From Panicum virgatum (Eukaryota; Streptophyta; Magnoliopsida; Poales; Poaceae), in assembly GCF_016808335.1 (NCBI RefSeq), contig NC_053143.1:1583398-1647397 (forward strand): a DNA stretch of 64,000 nt, read 5' to 3'. The notes beneath the pieces are model-generated. The model was not told where the DNA came from. It did not search any database and saw only the letters and a list, made by a program, of their open reading frames with translations. Position numbers and translations under genes: made by a program. Shown here piece after piece: positions 10,758 through 23,208 of this stretch; the first letter of the stretch is position 1; every line of letters begins with the position of its first letter.

Positions 10758-12229
10758 GATCTACAACATTAAAGTAAAGCAAGATTTCAGCACTAAGTTT
10801 ATGTAAAGACTTTCATTAACTGATTTAACAAAAGACAACCTATTATATCAAAGTCATCTTCCCTCTAATGACATATAGTGGTTCAAGATCCATAATCACT
10901 AAAATTCTAGTGAGCTTTAGCATCACGGCTAGAAAAGTAGTGATACAGGTAAGTAACAAATTACTAATCACATCTCTATGCGACTCTTGTTTGTTGGGTG
11001 GCATCCAATGCCCCGGCCCCAACCCTATGCCTTAAAGCCCAAAACTGTTTTGATAGCTTTGCTGAGTAAACCAATACTATGCTTGTGAATGTCCGACATC
11101 CACCCTATACAAAAGTGATAGCTGAGGGTACTCTACTTTGGTAAACCTACCACACAATGACCAAATTTATAGGTGCAGCTATTGGTAAAAGGCATCAAAA
11201 ACTCAACCTTTTCTGAGGGAAGCTATTCTATCATGATTAAAGCATCCACCATATGTAAAAGCATGAAAGAATAGTATGACAGAAAAATAAACATCACAAG
11301 CATATAATCATATTATATTGTAAATAGTATGGCCTCTTGCATCACAATGGGCACCATCGCCATGGCTCCAAGGTGACCTCCATTGCCATCAGTCATGTCT
11401 TGTGGTGATCATCATCGCCATCATGATTGAAGCCTCCATGAAAAGATACTAAGCTACTACATCTAATAGCTAGTGAAATAATTACATGAGGATTCAAACA
11501 TCACAAGTCGACAAGCAGGTCGTTATACAATAATGGTGCAACCTCAACCCGGTTGTGTTAACTTGCGACACGCAGGCCGCACAAATCATCACATACATCA
11601 TCACATGACATTGAGGCCATACCATTCACATCACACCCTGCAAAAACAAGTTAGGCGTACGACGTGTTCTACCAAAGTAGCGCTTGAGAAGCCGCTACAG
11701 CGAGAAAGCAACGGCGGTCCCATAATATGCCGCTAGATGTGCGCTTAAAGGCAGAAAGATCTACTCCATTTGGCCCATACATAACATTGTATTCACCATA
11801 AAATACTTGAAACTGCATTTAGCTCGACATATCTGTATATCACATAATACTTATCGAGTTATACTCTTTACTTCACTACCTTATTCAATAATCCGTAAAA
11901 ACTAAGTATGGAATTCAACTACAACGTATAAGTATTCATAACTATGTGATGACTCTCGAATTCTATACTGCATATGCCAAATTCTATTCTAAATCATAAT
12001 TAATTTATAAACATGTCTCTAATAGCACTGCAATTGTAATAATAAATGCGTAGAACTAATTTTCTAAACTAATTTACTACTACGTAACTACAAACTAAAG
12101 TATCATTGAACTCCTACTTAAATGGATCTACTATAGCACTAATTAAATTAAATTACTCATATTTAAATACGTAGTACTTCAATATAACAATATTTAAACT
12201 AAATGTACTAACCTGCAGATCACAAGTGC
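10758..12229. other. Noncoding 5' part of the MULE
   Basis: AT-rich sequence upstream of the transposase with no convincing ORF. It should contain the transposase promoter; no specific element is fixed. Confidence 0.5.
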
Positions 12230-12429
12230 TGAATCCGGCAGGGCTTCGCCGTTTTCCTTCTCCTCACTCCTCTCTTTTTTTCTGGATTTTTGGTGGAATT
12301 TTCGGGCTCAAATGAGGAGGGAAGGGGAGGGCTGGGGCTTTTATAAGGGGGGAGACCCCGGTCGCCCGCGGGGGGGGGGGGGGCGACAGGCCCCCTGCCA
12401 CGACTGTGGGCCGAGCCCAGCGGCGGTCG

Positions 12430-12646
12430 TCCGTGGGCCGGGCGACAGGCCCCTGTCGCCCCCCCAACGGGCGACAGGACTTGTTTTTTTTTCTCCAGGG
12501 ACTTCGTTGCAAATTTGAAAAAAAAATTACACATTGGGCCTGTCGCCCTATAGGAGGGCGACCGGGGTATATTTTTGAAATATTTCAAAACGGACATATA
12601 TTTTTGAAATTTTATTTTTTTTTAAATATAAAAAAGAAAAAACCGC
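12430..12646. repeat. Right terminal inverted repeat of the MULE
   Basis: Reverse complement of the left end. The block just inside it (12360-12480) carries a G run of about 15 and several GGGCGACAGG/CCTGTCGCCC motifs. Confidence 0.85.
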
Positions 12647-12655
12647 CCACTACGA

Positions 12656-12894
12656 TCCATTTCCAGTCGAAACAGCAGGCCCAATGTCACTATGTCAGGC
12701 GCTGAAGAACACATTTGACTTTGCAGGTAAACTAGCCAGGTGTCAAGTATCCAAGTAGGTAGCCGGCCGGCCTGTTGATGAAACTGACAACGGGATAAGA
12801 CCCAGCTGGCGGCAGGCATCTACTCCTCAAATTACACACGTGCCGATAGCTTCGCCTTACCTTGCGTGTTTGAACAACAGTCTTGAGTGTCCAG
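12656..12894. other. Host flank between the MULE and a Stowaway-like element
   Basis: No gene recognised. Confidence 0.4.
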
Positions 12895-13092
12895 TACTCC
12901 GTACAAAAAAACAAATCATCCTAGGAATTCTAGGATAAATTAATAAAAAAGTAAATGATAATGTTTGCCTCTATTTATTATCCATATTTGTCACTAATTG
13001 ATTTTTGCATGCACATGCACTTTTTAAATAGGGTATTTTTAAGACAAATTTTAAATCTTAGAGTGACTTGTATTTTAGGATGGAGAGAGTAT
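12895..13092. mobile_element. Stowaway-like MITE, diverged
   Basis: The left end is TA-CTCCGTAC, and the right end on the opposite strand reads TACTCTCTCCATCC. It has TA flanks on both sides, an AT-rich interior and a length of about 200 bp. Confidence 0.5.
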
Positions 13093-13450
13093 ATCAGTTG
13101 ACCTGCTGTTTACGTTTTCCTTCTTTGCATATGTCAATAGCAGTGTACCATGCATCTTACTTTTCATAAATTTGCATACAAATTGCCCGCCTTTACTTTT
13201 ATGGAAATGAACACAAATAATGCCTTCAATTTATGTCCAATGACAAACATATATTATTATGAAAAGATACCATAAATAGCCAATATGTATGTGCTCATAA
13301 CCACTCATTTTTACCACTATTAGTATGTTTAAAAACTAAGTCAGAGTCAACATATATGTTGTGTGCCACCATGTAGACTAAGTATGCATGAACGATAAAT
13401 TACCATAGTTTAAGAATTATGAAAAAAATACTTTAATTGTTCCAGTTGCC
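13093..13450. other. Noncoding spacer
   Basis: AT-rich, no gene seen. The last part is the host sequence into which the solo LTR inserted. Confidence 0.4.
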
Positions 13451-13455
13451 GATAG

Positions 13456-13944
13456 TGTAGGGAAACGGGTAGGCTACGCTAGCATCACTACCGCATAAAC
13501 CCAAGATACTTGCGAGTAGAAGATCATAGATCGTTACCACTAGACGCGCAACGCAGCGGAAGAAGTCGCGCGTCGATGTAGAGGAAGTAGTCGATCACGT
13601 CCCACGAACCGAGCTCCTCGTACTTGATCCCAGCAGCCGATCAGCGCAGCAGTCGCAGCAGCGTCTCCACGGAGTCCACACGTACGGGGATGAAACGCCG
13701 GGCGTCGGTGTGCTAGCACCGCACGCACGGCAAGGGCGGCGGCCGAGAGAGAGGGAGGGGCGGCGGCTAGGGAGGTGGCGCGGCTCAGGTCATCGCCCCC
13801 CTAGCCCCTCCCTCATATATATAGGCCGTACTAATGGGCTTCTATCTCATAGGCCCATTAGTAACCCTAATCCCTCTTGGATCAATATCCACTTGGGCCT
13901 TTAAACCGTATTGTGATGATGGGCTCTTGGGCATATCACCAACA
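13456..13944 (-). mobile_element. Solo LTR, minus orientation, with perfect TSD
   Basis: On minus it starts TGTTGGTGATATGCCC and ends CCCGTTTCCCTACA, 489 bp. It is flanked by GATAG at 13451-13455 and 13945-13949, an exact 5-bp duplication. A TATATATA promoter-like run lies at 13813-13821. It resembles short grass copia-type LTRs. No internal domain remains, so it is a product of LTR-LTR recombination. Confidence 0.85.
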
Positions 13945-14192
13945 GATAGTGCTTGAGTCAGATTATGCAATGGCCATTCGTTATCTCAAGGAGTCGAGGA
14001 CTATGAAGCTGGCATGCTTCTCTATGATCCAAGAGGTTGTCAGAACACCGAGCATACTCCCTAACCTTGAGTTGTGTCATGGAGAGAGAGAGAGATGGTG
14101 TAGCAAATGAGCTTGCACTTTTAGCTAAGCGGTTGAATCACAGTGTTGAGCAAACTATTGCTTATGATTGTAATACCTTTTTGATCAATTGA
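13945..14192 (+). pseudogene. RNase H-like (RVT_3 type) remnant
   Basis: The translation gives VLESDYAMAIRYLKESRTMK and, after a GA-repeat region, a second frame with ANELALLAKRLNHSV and a TGA at 14190-14192. This is the pattern of the C-terminal RNase H-like domain common in plant non-LTR retroelements and their derivatives (conserved SD and an ELA-LAKR helix). The two halves are in different frames around the (GA)n run near 14085. The solo LTR interrupts it on the left. The N-terminal half of the domain is not visible. Confidence 0.55.
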
Positions 14193-15500
14193 TATAGATC
14201 TCTCTTTATTACTTGCAAAAAATATATATAATGGATCACATATCAATGATACTAACAGTATATTTTAAACAACATTAATACTTTATGGCAATATATTATG
14301 TTAATTTTACTTTAGATAAGTATATAAATTCTGGTTAAACAATCTGCATTAAAATTTTAATTGCAAGCGTTAACTTTTCTTTTAAAAAACAAAGTATAAT
14401 ACAACCCTCAAAATTGTTTGGTGGTAGAGAAAATTAGAAATTTATTTTGGCCAAAATACTATAACATATATGCACTAATAGTTTAATCGCAAGCATTCAC
14501 TTCTTGTAAAAACCAAAACAAAGTATATGTGCACTAATTAACATGGCCCTCCTCGCTCGATATGGAGATAGGCATGGGTGTCTCTGCCGTCCTAGGAAAA
14601 GCTAGTAGGATGGCGACTGAATGACCAACAAATAATTGGCTGCTTCTCTTGTACGTGTGTGATCATGGATCGACCTCGTCACGCACGCAGCTAGCCACCA
14701 AGAGGCCGCATGCAGGAAGGAAGGACGACGCCACTGCACAGCACAGGTGGCACTGCAGATCGATCGAGGCCGATCGACAAGATGGAGGCGGCAGCCAGCT
14801 AGATCGATGATCAGGCATGCTTTTCCATGGAAAGCTCCATCAACTAGCTAGCTACCACACCATCCTGTACACAGGTCATCAGGCCACTCGTACGTGTGCA
14901 AGCTCTTATATTATGAGGGGGCCAAACCTGTGTGATGAGATGACAACTAGTTTAGTTACTCGATCGCACAAGCAATTCATACGCGTCACTCTCGCACATT
15001 TCGTCACTCAGTCCGTCATCATCCCGCGGCCACGTATTACTTTCCTTTGGCGCAAACTTTCTTTTCCTTTGCACATACATTCAGTCATAATTCGCATCAT
15101 TATTTATTTTGAAAGGATAATAACTGACATCATTATTTTATGAAACGAAAAGAAAGACATGTATTATTTTTTGAAAATAAATGAAATCGTTGCCTGATGG
15201 AAGAAAAACTAAATACGTGTATGTGGCATGTACATCTCCACTAGTCATGAAAATTTCCTGGTTCCACCACTGGAGGTAGTTACGCTTCCTACCAAACCAT
15301 GCACCAGAATTATGCAGAAAATCGCTCACTATAGGCGTCAGAAACTAAAACTCATATAATTTTTTTTGTGAAGTCCAGGCACAACCAGAAAGCATTACCA
15401 AAGCATGAAAATAAATACAGCCCTTGATATTAAAGTCAACCACGTTTGCCAACTCTTTGAACCATTCAAGGCACAATTTCAATCTAGTGTACTCCAAACA

Positions 15501-15603
<103 letters not shown>

Positions 15604-16130
15604 TGGTTTCCACGAGGTAGGCCCCAGCCTATGGAGTGTGGATCAACCTCAACAGGAAAACAAAGGAGGACCAGTCAAAAAGCCACGCACGAGCTCGTCG
15701 CAATGCACGCGGCCACACCGTCACATATCATTGGCGGCAAGGGCAGGTCGACACGTGGCACTGCAGCCATCGTCGTCTTCATCCCCAAAGCCATTCCTTC
15801 GCTTTCATTATCCTCGTTCTTCCCCCCTTGCACACGGGTGCCTTGCGTGGAGCCACGCCGATAACCACGCGCCCCATTAGCTTCAAACCAATTGTTTTGT
15901 GCGTTTGGCGCCGCACACTCTGAAGCAGGCATTAGCTTACGGTAATCACAGTACCTGATGCTGATTGATTAGGTGTGAAAAGAGTGCCGCCCAGTAGCAG
16001 GCTGAGTTATTGACGCCTGGCATGATGTGCCACTGTGTCCATTGTGCCCCTGTACTACGTTCGTCATCCTAATCCACAGCCCACCAACTGCACGCTCCCG
16101 CGAGCAAGATCAGGACAAGGGCATGGCGCC

Positions 16131-16138
16131 TATAAAAC
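16131..16138 (+). promoter_or_regulatory. TATA box of the first NAC gene
   Basis: The sequence gcctataaaacgg lies at a reasonable distance from the ATG and next to CT-rich sequence expected near a plant start site. Confidence 0.6.
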
Positions 16139-16394
16139 GGAGCCCCAGTCCCTCCATCTCAAAAATTTCAAGACTCATGCTTGCCTTCTATCTAAGCACT
16201 ACTCCTCCTAGTTAATTAGCTAGTAGCATCTCTCATCTCCTCCTCCCTTCTTGAGGCTCCGATCTATACAGTAGCTAGTAGTCAACAGTAGTATAAACTG
16301 TGTGTAGTAGTAGACTGTTGTGTAGAGGTTGCTACAGAGCAATCCAACAGCTAGCACATCAGAGCTGAGCAGTCACCATTGTTTATCAGTCGCC

Positions 16395-17722
16395 ATGACG
16401 AGCTCGACTAGACTGCCTAATCTTCCAGCTGGGTTCCGCTTCCACCCCACAGATGAGGAGCTCATCGTCCACTACCTCATGAACCAAGCTTCCTCCATCC
16501 CATGCCCTGTCCCCATCATCGCCGAGGTCAACATCTACCAGTGCAACCCATGGGATCTTCCTGGTAATTAATTATACATACTATATGAATTCTGACAGCA
16601 CCGCACAATCTGTCTCAAACGATTCTTTCTTCATCAACTTCAGTTTCTCAACCTAACAAAAAATTATTCCTTTTTGTTTTCGTCAGCCAAAGCTTTGTTT
16701 GGAGAGAACGAGTGGTACTTCTTCAGCCCGAGGGATCGCAAGTACCCCAACGGCGCCCGCCCCAACCGCGCCGCCGGATCCGGCTACTGGAAGGCCACCG
16801 GCACCGACAAGGCCATCCTGTTGACTCCGACGAGCGAGAACATCGGAGTCAAGAAGGCCCTTGTGTTCTACGGCGGTAAGCCTCCCAAGGGTGTCAAGAC
16901 AGACTGGATCATGCACGAGTACCGCCTCACAGGAGCTAACAAGAACACCAAGCGTAGAGGATCCTCCATGAGGGTCAGATAAATTTCTCCAAATATCTTT
17001 TCAGTTTCTTGATATATACCTAGCTATGACATTTGCTGATGTTTTTTTTTTAATTTATTGTGGTTGATTTCAGCTGGGACGACTGGGTCCTCTGCAGGAT
17101 CCACAAGAAGAGCAACAATTTTCAGTTGTCTGATCAGGACCAGGAAGGCTCCACTGTGGAGGAAGAATCCCTCAACAACAAGATGAATGGCACAATTACA
17201 GCCTCGCCCAAGTCTGAAGCCAATAATGATGGTCATGATCATCAGTTCCATCCGACGACGATGGCCATGAACAAATCATACTCAATCACCGATCTCCTCA
17301 ACACCATCGACTACTCGGCGCTCTCGCAGCTCCTCGATGCCCCAGCTGAACCTGAACCACCGCTAATCTACCCAACAACAACACAAACACATCACGAAGC
17401 ACTACTTAACTATAACAACAACGTGAACAATAGCCACTTCAATATGCCACAAGTAGACGCATATTCAGATCATGTTGCGACTAATTGCAACGGTCTGAAG
17501 AGGAAGCGAGTGATGACTATGGATGGTGCTGAATCCTCCTTCGACGATGATGGCAGCAGTAACTTCAGTAGAAAACTACTGAAGCTGCCAAGTGATTCAC
17601 GGAGCAGCAGCCACAGCCATTTTGGCAGCACGACGAGCAGCTACTGCAACCAGCAGCTTGTGGACACGAGTGGTTTTCAGCACAGCAGCCTGCTGAGCTA
17701 TCCATTCCTCGAGATGCAGTAG
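16395..17722 (+). CDS. NAC transcription factor, NAP/NARS-like, with a one-base frameshift
   Basis: Exons: 16395-16563, 16687-16973 and 17074-17722. NAC subdomains run in order: [77 protein letters not shown] and [11 protein letters not shown]. The C-terminal activation region has [19 protein letters not shown], typical of the NAP/NARS clade (senescence, seed and fruit development). Exon 2 ends in phase 0 (AGG|GTCAGA), as in the neighbouring NAC gene, so exon 3 should begin in frame. It begins CTGGGACGAC: three G instead of the two that would keep the DDWVLC frame. As written the frame stops 19 codons in, and the coding length (1105) is not a multiple of 3. The downstream frame is open for 216 codons, so the lesion is recent or an assembly error. 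Without it the protein would be about 367 residues. Confidence 0.9.
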
Positions 17723-19333
17723 TATCTATGTAGTATTACACCGAGAGCTTGGTGTGAATGAATTCATACAGCTGAAACTTCGACTGGGTCAAATTAAACA
17801 AACTGAGCTGAGGGGTGGTGCTTGCTTGTGGCCGGAACAATTCAAAATTTCTGGAGCATTTCGTTTTCATTTTCATGTAAAATTAAAGGTTGTAAATTAG
17901 GGAGGTGTACTACTGAAAGTCACGTGTGAATCAATGAAAGATGACCACGTTCGTTTCTTGTACTATTTGGCATGTGCTCTGTTGGTGTCCTTATCCAGTC
18001 GGAAAGGGTTAGATGTACAGATGAATCGGGACACTTGCTTGCTGTTCTATAGGAATGGAATATACCTTTTCTGCTTCCTGCTGATCCCGTTGTACGTAGA
18101 CCTTACTTGTCGTTGTGCCGTTGATGCATGCTAGCTAGGTTATCTTGACGTGTAGCTTAGTCATACTACTCTGATCCATACGCGTGCCTGGTGTCTTCGG
18201 TCATTCCACATCACAAAACATTCTTGCTCATTTCTGTCAGTGAAACAACCAAGCAGGTCGATCGATCCAAGAGACAAATTAAATACTTGAGGACAAATGG
18301 ATCACTATATTCAACCTCTTGTTGGGATTAGATAGCTCCATAATTCAACGTTGAAGAAGAAGTAGATGCATGCATCATGCATGCTTGGCCACACACACAC
18401 ACACACACACATCATCCAATGAGCATGCATGCGTGCATGCGTTGGTGGACCAATGCAATGGCAAAACGCCATCACCGGAGCTACTGCTAGTTTAAAGGCC
18501 GCAGGACACCAGAAAGACAACGACGGCGGCGGCGCACGTTGATCGATCGAATACCACTTGCATTGGTTATTATTTATTCACATATAAGCGTGCACACTTG
18601 GTTGGTGATGGTCCACATATGACATGCTCCATCAGTTAGATAAGCCCTACTAAGTTGATTAATCCTAATTCCTACCCCATTTGGTTAAGAAAGTCGCCTC
18701 ATTGGAGACAGCCATTTGTTTATGGTTTAGCTTGTAGCTACCTCTTTCAAACCATCGTACCACATGACAAGAAGATAATGCAAACAATGTCATAGCTAAC
18801 TTTTGGAGCTCATGGACTTCCTCTAAACCATGCTTTGAAGCAATCACGAAGACATTAAACTAGCCGCAGCATGAAGTCACATGTTAAAGAGCCTAACCAT
18901 GTACGATTGGTGCTTTGATTCTTCTTTAATCCTACTAGTGCTTGGAGAGGATGATAGTCTAGTAGCTAGAAAGAGCTGATGACTGATGAGAGTAGATAAG
19001 AGAGAGGGTCCGATTAACTAAGTCATGCCGTAAGCATATGCGTGCGTATCATAAATTATACCTAAGAATATGCTTAATAAGAAAAAGTTAAGATTCAGGG
19101 TTTTGGGAGCTTACTAGGATCTCTGTAGTGCTCTACTATGTCAAAAGGCTAGCTGAAGCCTTTGCCTTATCCATGAATCATGATGTATAGATAGATGACA
19201 TGCACGTACAGGCAGTTGATTCCTTTTCTAGAATGAGCTATCTAGCCACTAGCCATGCGTTAATAATTGGTTGATCAGAGTGACGTGAATGGACACAGGT
19301 GTTCTGATCCTGAATGGGCTGAATCAGCTTGGA
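17723..19333. other. 3' flank of the first NAC gene and intergenic spacer
   Basis: Contains the 3' UTR (AT-rich, with aattaaa and caatgaaag near 17880-17940). A (CA)n run lies at about 18390-18411 and tgcatgca-rich sequence near 18365-18440. No gene seen. Confidence 0.5.
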
Positions 19334-19533
19334 GTAATCATTATGCATGCTGCATGGTGAATCACATGATGCATACAAAATGTCAGTTTGAGTAACCCGG
19401 GCCAAAACCTCAGATGGGCCATAAAGCCCAAGACGAGGAGTTCCAGGCCACAAATAGGCTGTTTGGGCCGAAATTTTGCTTTCCCTCCGATCTACCGTCA
19501 CTCTTTATATGATCATCATCTGTTCCGTCATTT
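19334..19533. repeat. Left copy of a 200-bp duplication flanking the LINE
   Basis: Matches 27218-27417 over 200 bases with one clear mismatch (ttatgc versus ttacgc). It abuts the poly(T) at 19531-19538, which is the LINE poly(A) on minus. It is read as the target-site duplication. Confidence 0.85.
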
Positions 19534-19640
19534 TTTTTGAGGGATCAACGGAGGGGGAGAGGCCCCCCACCTGATTCATTCATTTAATATTTGGCCTTTA
19601 ATGACCAGATAGTAGCAGACATTACATTTGTGGTTTGGGC

Positions 19641-22600
19641 TTACATTGCCAAAGAAAATAAAGAGCACCAATGGGCAGCAATATTTCTCTCGCCGCACGG
19701 CAGGCGGCAGCTCCACAGTCGAGCTTCGTTCTTGCACGCTTGCAGTGTCTGCCGCAGCGACATGCTTTCTTGACGGAAGGTGATCCCGTTCCTTCTCTTC
19801 CAGAGATGCCAACAACATAATAGGACGAAGGTGTCAAAGTGGCTGCCCGCAATGGAAGCTGGGCGGGGCAGTTGATGAATGTCACGAGCCTCGAAGTCAT
19901 CTGGAATGTCAAACCCAAGGGATCTCCAAAAAGAAGCCGCAAAGGAACAGTGGAGAATCAGATGTGATGTCGTTTCAGGCTGTCCCCCACACAGCTCGCA
20001 GGTACTGTCCATTAAGATCCTTCTCTTCAGTAGATTCTCCTTGCACTGGATCTGCCCGTGCACAAGCAGCCAGGCAAAAAATTGTACTCGTGGTGGTGCA
20101 CAGCTACTCCAGAATTTACTGACTGTGGTTCCGGCCGGGGCACTCATGGACTTGAGCAGGGCATAGAGATCTCTAGTGTGTAGCTTCCCATCGTGATCAG
20201 CAAACGGAGAGTACCTCTTGTCAAACGTGGCCGTGAGAGTGACCTGGGATAGCAGCGCTTCCACCAGGGCCAGTTCACCAAGTGCCTCAGTAGTGACCCG
20301 TGGAGCAAGGTGGCGGCGCAGGCCGCCGATGACGATATCAGAGACAGACTGATCAGTGTGCTTGCAGTGGCTCTGGAGAAGATGGAACTGCTCAGATAGG
20401 CATTCCTCCCCCAGCCAGATATCATGCCAAAAAGATGTAGACTGGCCGTCCCCCACAACCACTGTCGTGATGGCCTGGTATAGAGGTAGTAAGCTTCGCA
20501 TAGTGTCCTAGTGCGCACCTTGAATGTCCCCTTTCAGATTAGCCAAGCTGACATTGCGCCGTACCCAAGCAGCCCATGACGACTGTTCTCCTGCGTGAAG
20601 CTTGTGTAACAGTTTCAGAAGCAAGCATGTGTTCTGAATGGAAAGGTCCTTCATCCCTAGGCCCCCATCCTCACGGCGTTGGCGGACCTGATCCCAGGCA
20701 ATCAGACAGTTGGAGCCGCGTGCATCGCTTTCGCCTGTCCAAAGAAAGCTGCGTCGCCGCTTATCAACTTTGGCGATCACTCCAGGGGGTAGCGACACTG
20801 CCATCATGATGTAGGATAGATGTCCATCCAGAACTGCATTAATCAGGATTGACCGACCCATTGGGTTGAGAAAGAAAGCCTGCCAGCCGGCTAGATATCT
20901 ATCTGTTCTGCTGATGTAGGGATCAAACGCTGACAGTTTGAGTTTATCACATGTCAAGGGAAGTCCGAGGTACGTCTGCGGGAACCCCTCCCTGCGGCAA
21001 CCCAAGACACTGATGCATTGCGGCACAATCGCTTCATCCATATGCAAGGGAACAGTTGTACTCTTGTGATAGTTAATGTGGAGCCCCGTAGCAGCCGAGA
21101 ACTGATCAAGCACAAGTTTCAGGTGTTCCACATCCCCAAGCTCTCCTCTGAGCAGTATAAGGGTGTCGTCAGCGTATTTCAAAATAGAGCATGAAGCTTG
21201 AGGATCCAAAGGGTTGCGTACTGTGTTGTGCTTGATGAGCGCCTGGAGGACATCAGCCACAAGCAAGAATAAGTATGGCGACATGGGGTCGCCTTGGCGT
21301 AATCCTCTCTTGCAGGTGAGCCACGGACCAGGGCATCTGTTGACCAGAACAGCTGTGTGCGAGGTCTCCAGCAGCAACCGGACCCAGGAGCACCACTGCG
21401 GCTGAAATCCCCGTGATCACATCACTTGCATGAGACAATCCCAATTTACAGTATCAAATGCTTTGGCAAAATCAAGTTTGAGAACCAGTGTTGGTACCTT
21501 CCTTTTGTTGCAAACCTGTAACATTTCTGCGACATACACAAAATTTTCAGCAATTGATCTCTCACTGTAGCTGCGTAGTCAGCAGCTTGGCCGCGATCTT
21601 GACACTACAATTCTGAAGACATATCGGGCGAAAGGCATCCACTGTTACAGCCCCTGGCTTCTTCGGCAACAACACCGTATAGGAACGGTTCACTCTGTCC
21701 AATTGCACACTGCCATCATAGAATGCATGTAAGAAAGCCATGACATCCTCCCTGACTGTTTCCCAAGCGGCCACATAAAAGCCCAGGCCAAAGCCATCCG
21801 TACCCAGGGCGCTGCAGCGGTTCATGGAGCGAACGGCATGCAGCGCCTCCTCTGCCGTGAAGCTTTCAGTTAACCGTGCACTCGTCTTCGTTCTCCCTGC
21901 ATAGAGCTCACTGAGATCAAAGGAGAAGCAGCTCGAGCCTGGCTCCCCTAAAACGTTCTTGTAGTAAGCAGTCAAAGCAGCAATTTTCCCCTCGTGTGCC
22001 GTGACTTGTAGCCCATCCACCTCAACGACCTTGATCTTGTTCCGACGCATGCGTTGGGTAGCATGAGCATGGAAGAACTGGGTGTTTAAGTCACCCTCAC
22101 GAAGTGCCCGATGCTTCCCACGTTGTTTCCAGTAGGCAGCACGTTCCTTGACAGCCTGCGCGAGGAAGGCCTGGCACTGGTTTCGAACTTCCACTTTCTG
22201 CAGCAACAAATCACGAGTCTCCTCCAAATAATCAAATAGCATTATGAGGAATTTGCAATTTGGGATGAGTGTAGGTGGCGCCCGCGTACGCCGAGCACAA
22301 ACCTTCACTGCTGCGCGTGCCGTCTTGAGGCAACCAGATAGCCGGCCGGCAGCATTCGCATGAGGGGGAGCCGTATGCCAAGCAGGGAGCACCGATGGGA
22401 GAAAGGTGTGATTGTGCAGCCAGGAGTTTTCAAAACGGAAAATACTTGTTTTTGGGATGAAGGTGGCAATGGTTAGCAGAAGAGGTGTGTGGTTGGAGGT
22501 TGGTCGAACTAAGGATGTGAGTGAGGAGTTTGGGAAGGAAGTGCATTGCTCAGAGTTGACAAACACGCGGTCTAGGCAGGCTAGGGTTGGGTTCTGGCGT

Positions 22601-23208
22601 TTGTTACTCCAAGTGTACAACCGATCGAGCAGAGGGAGCTCCACAACTCCTAGCTTTTCAAGGGTGTCATTAAACAGTGTGCACAGACAGTGGTTTACAT
22701 TGCCAGAGTTCTTATCCGAGGCGCTGCGGATTAAGTTAAAATCACCAGCAAGGATCCACAGCCCATGGATTTGTGGCCGCAGCTCGTCGAGGTCTTCCAG
22801 GAAGACTTTGGAGTCACGATGATCGGAGGGGGCATAAACTTTTGTGATTGTGAACTGGTGCTCAGTGACAGTGGAGGCAAGCGTGGTGGTAAGGGCGTGC
22901 CGCCTACTGATATAGCTAACCAGTGAAAAGATACTAGAGTTCCAAGCAGTTAGGATCCCGCCGCGAGTACCAGCAGCGCTAACAAAATGAATCGTGTTTG
23001 CAAAGTGTGGTGGTAGGAAGTTGTGGGCTTGGAACTGACTGATGTGGTGAAGTTTAGTTTCTTGTAAACAAATTACGGATGGGTTAGCTGAAACGAGAGC
23101 ATCCTTAACCACAACACATTTTTTCGGGTCACCCAACCCACGCACATTCCATGACACGATACAAAAGTTTTTAGATGAACTACTCATTAGCAACAACACA
23201 AACACCAA
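19641..23208 (-). pseudogene. LINE ORF2: endonuclease, reverse transcriptase, zf-RVT (frameshifted)
   Basis: Frame 1 (23208-21562) carries an AP-type endonuclease: VSWNVRGLGD, ICLQETKL, VYAPSDHRD, ILAGDFNLIRSASDKN and CLDRVFVN. The late motif, usually Ser-Asp-His in the family, reads TSNHTPLLL. The reverse transcriptase begins here and continues in another frame (about 21555-21430, LDFAKAFDTVNW). It then goes on in a third frame (21377-20508: GLRQGDPMSPYLF, the active site YADDTLIL). After a further break near 20505 the C-terminal zinc-binding region follows (PPRVQFFAWLLVHGQIQCKE, CELCGGQPETTSHLILHC). It would nick target DNA and copy its RNA at the break. At least three frame changes and the Asp-to-Asn change in the endonuclease argue against activity. 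Confidence 0.88.

Larger units (their letters stand above)
5457..12646 (-). mobile_element. Mutator-like element with transposase and plant mobile domain genes
   Basis: The element is bounded by a perfect 9-bp duplication, CCACTACGA (5448-5456 and 12647-12655), the target length typical of MULEs. Its ends are inverted repeats: 5457 reads GAACTTTTTTC..., and the reverse complement of the right end reads GCGGTTTTTTC.... Both continue into the same sequence with ATATATGTCCGTTTT, the block ACCCCGGTCGCCCTCC and GGGCGACAGGCC, so the terminal repeat is over 200 bp. Two genes on the minus strand fill the interior: a transposase (8792-10696), then a PMD gene (5974-8748). The two TSD copies are identical, which suggests a fairly recent insertion. 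Confidence 0.9.

Noticed and set aside
18390..18411. (CA)n run with tgcatgca motifs near it
   Set aside because: Simple sequence; RY-like motifs are too common to support a regulatory call here.
19238..19501. Minus-strand ORF starting MTVDRRESKISAQ, repeated at 27068-27385
   Set aside because: It appears twice only because it lies in the 200-bp LINE target duplication; there is no domain, no splice context and no conserved length.
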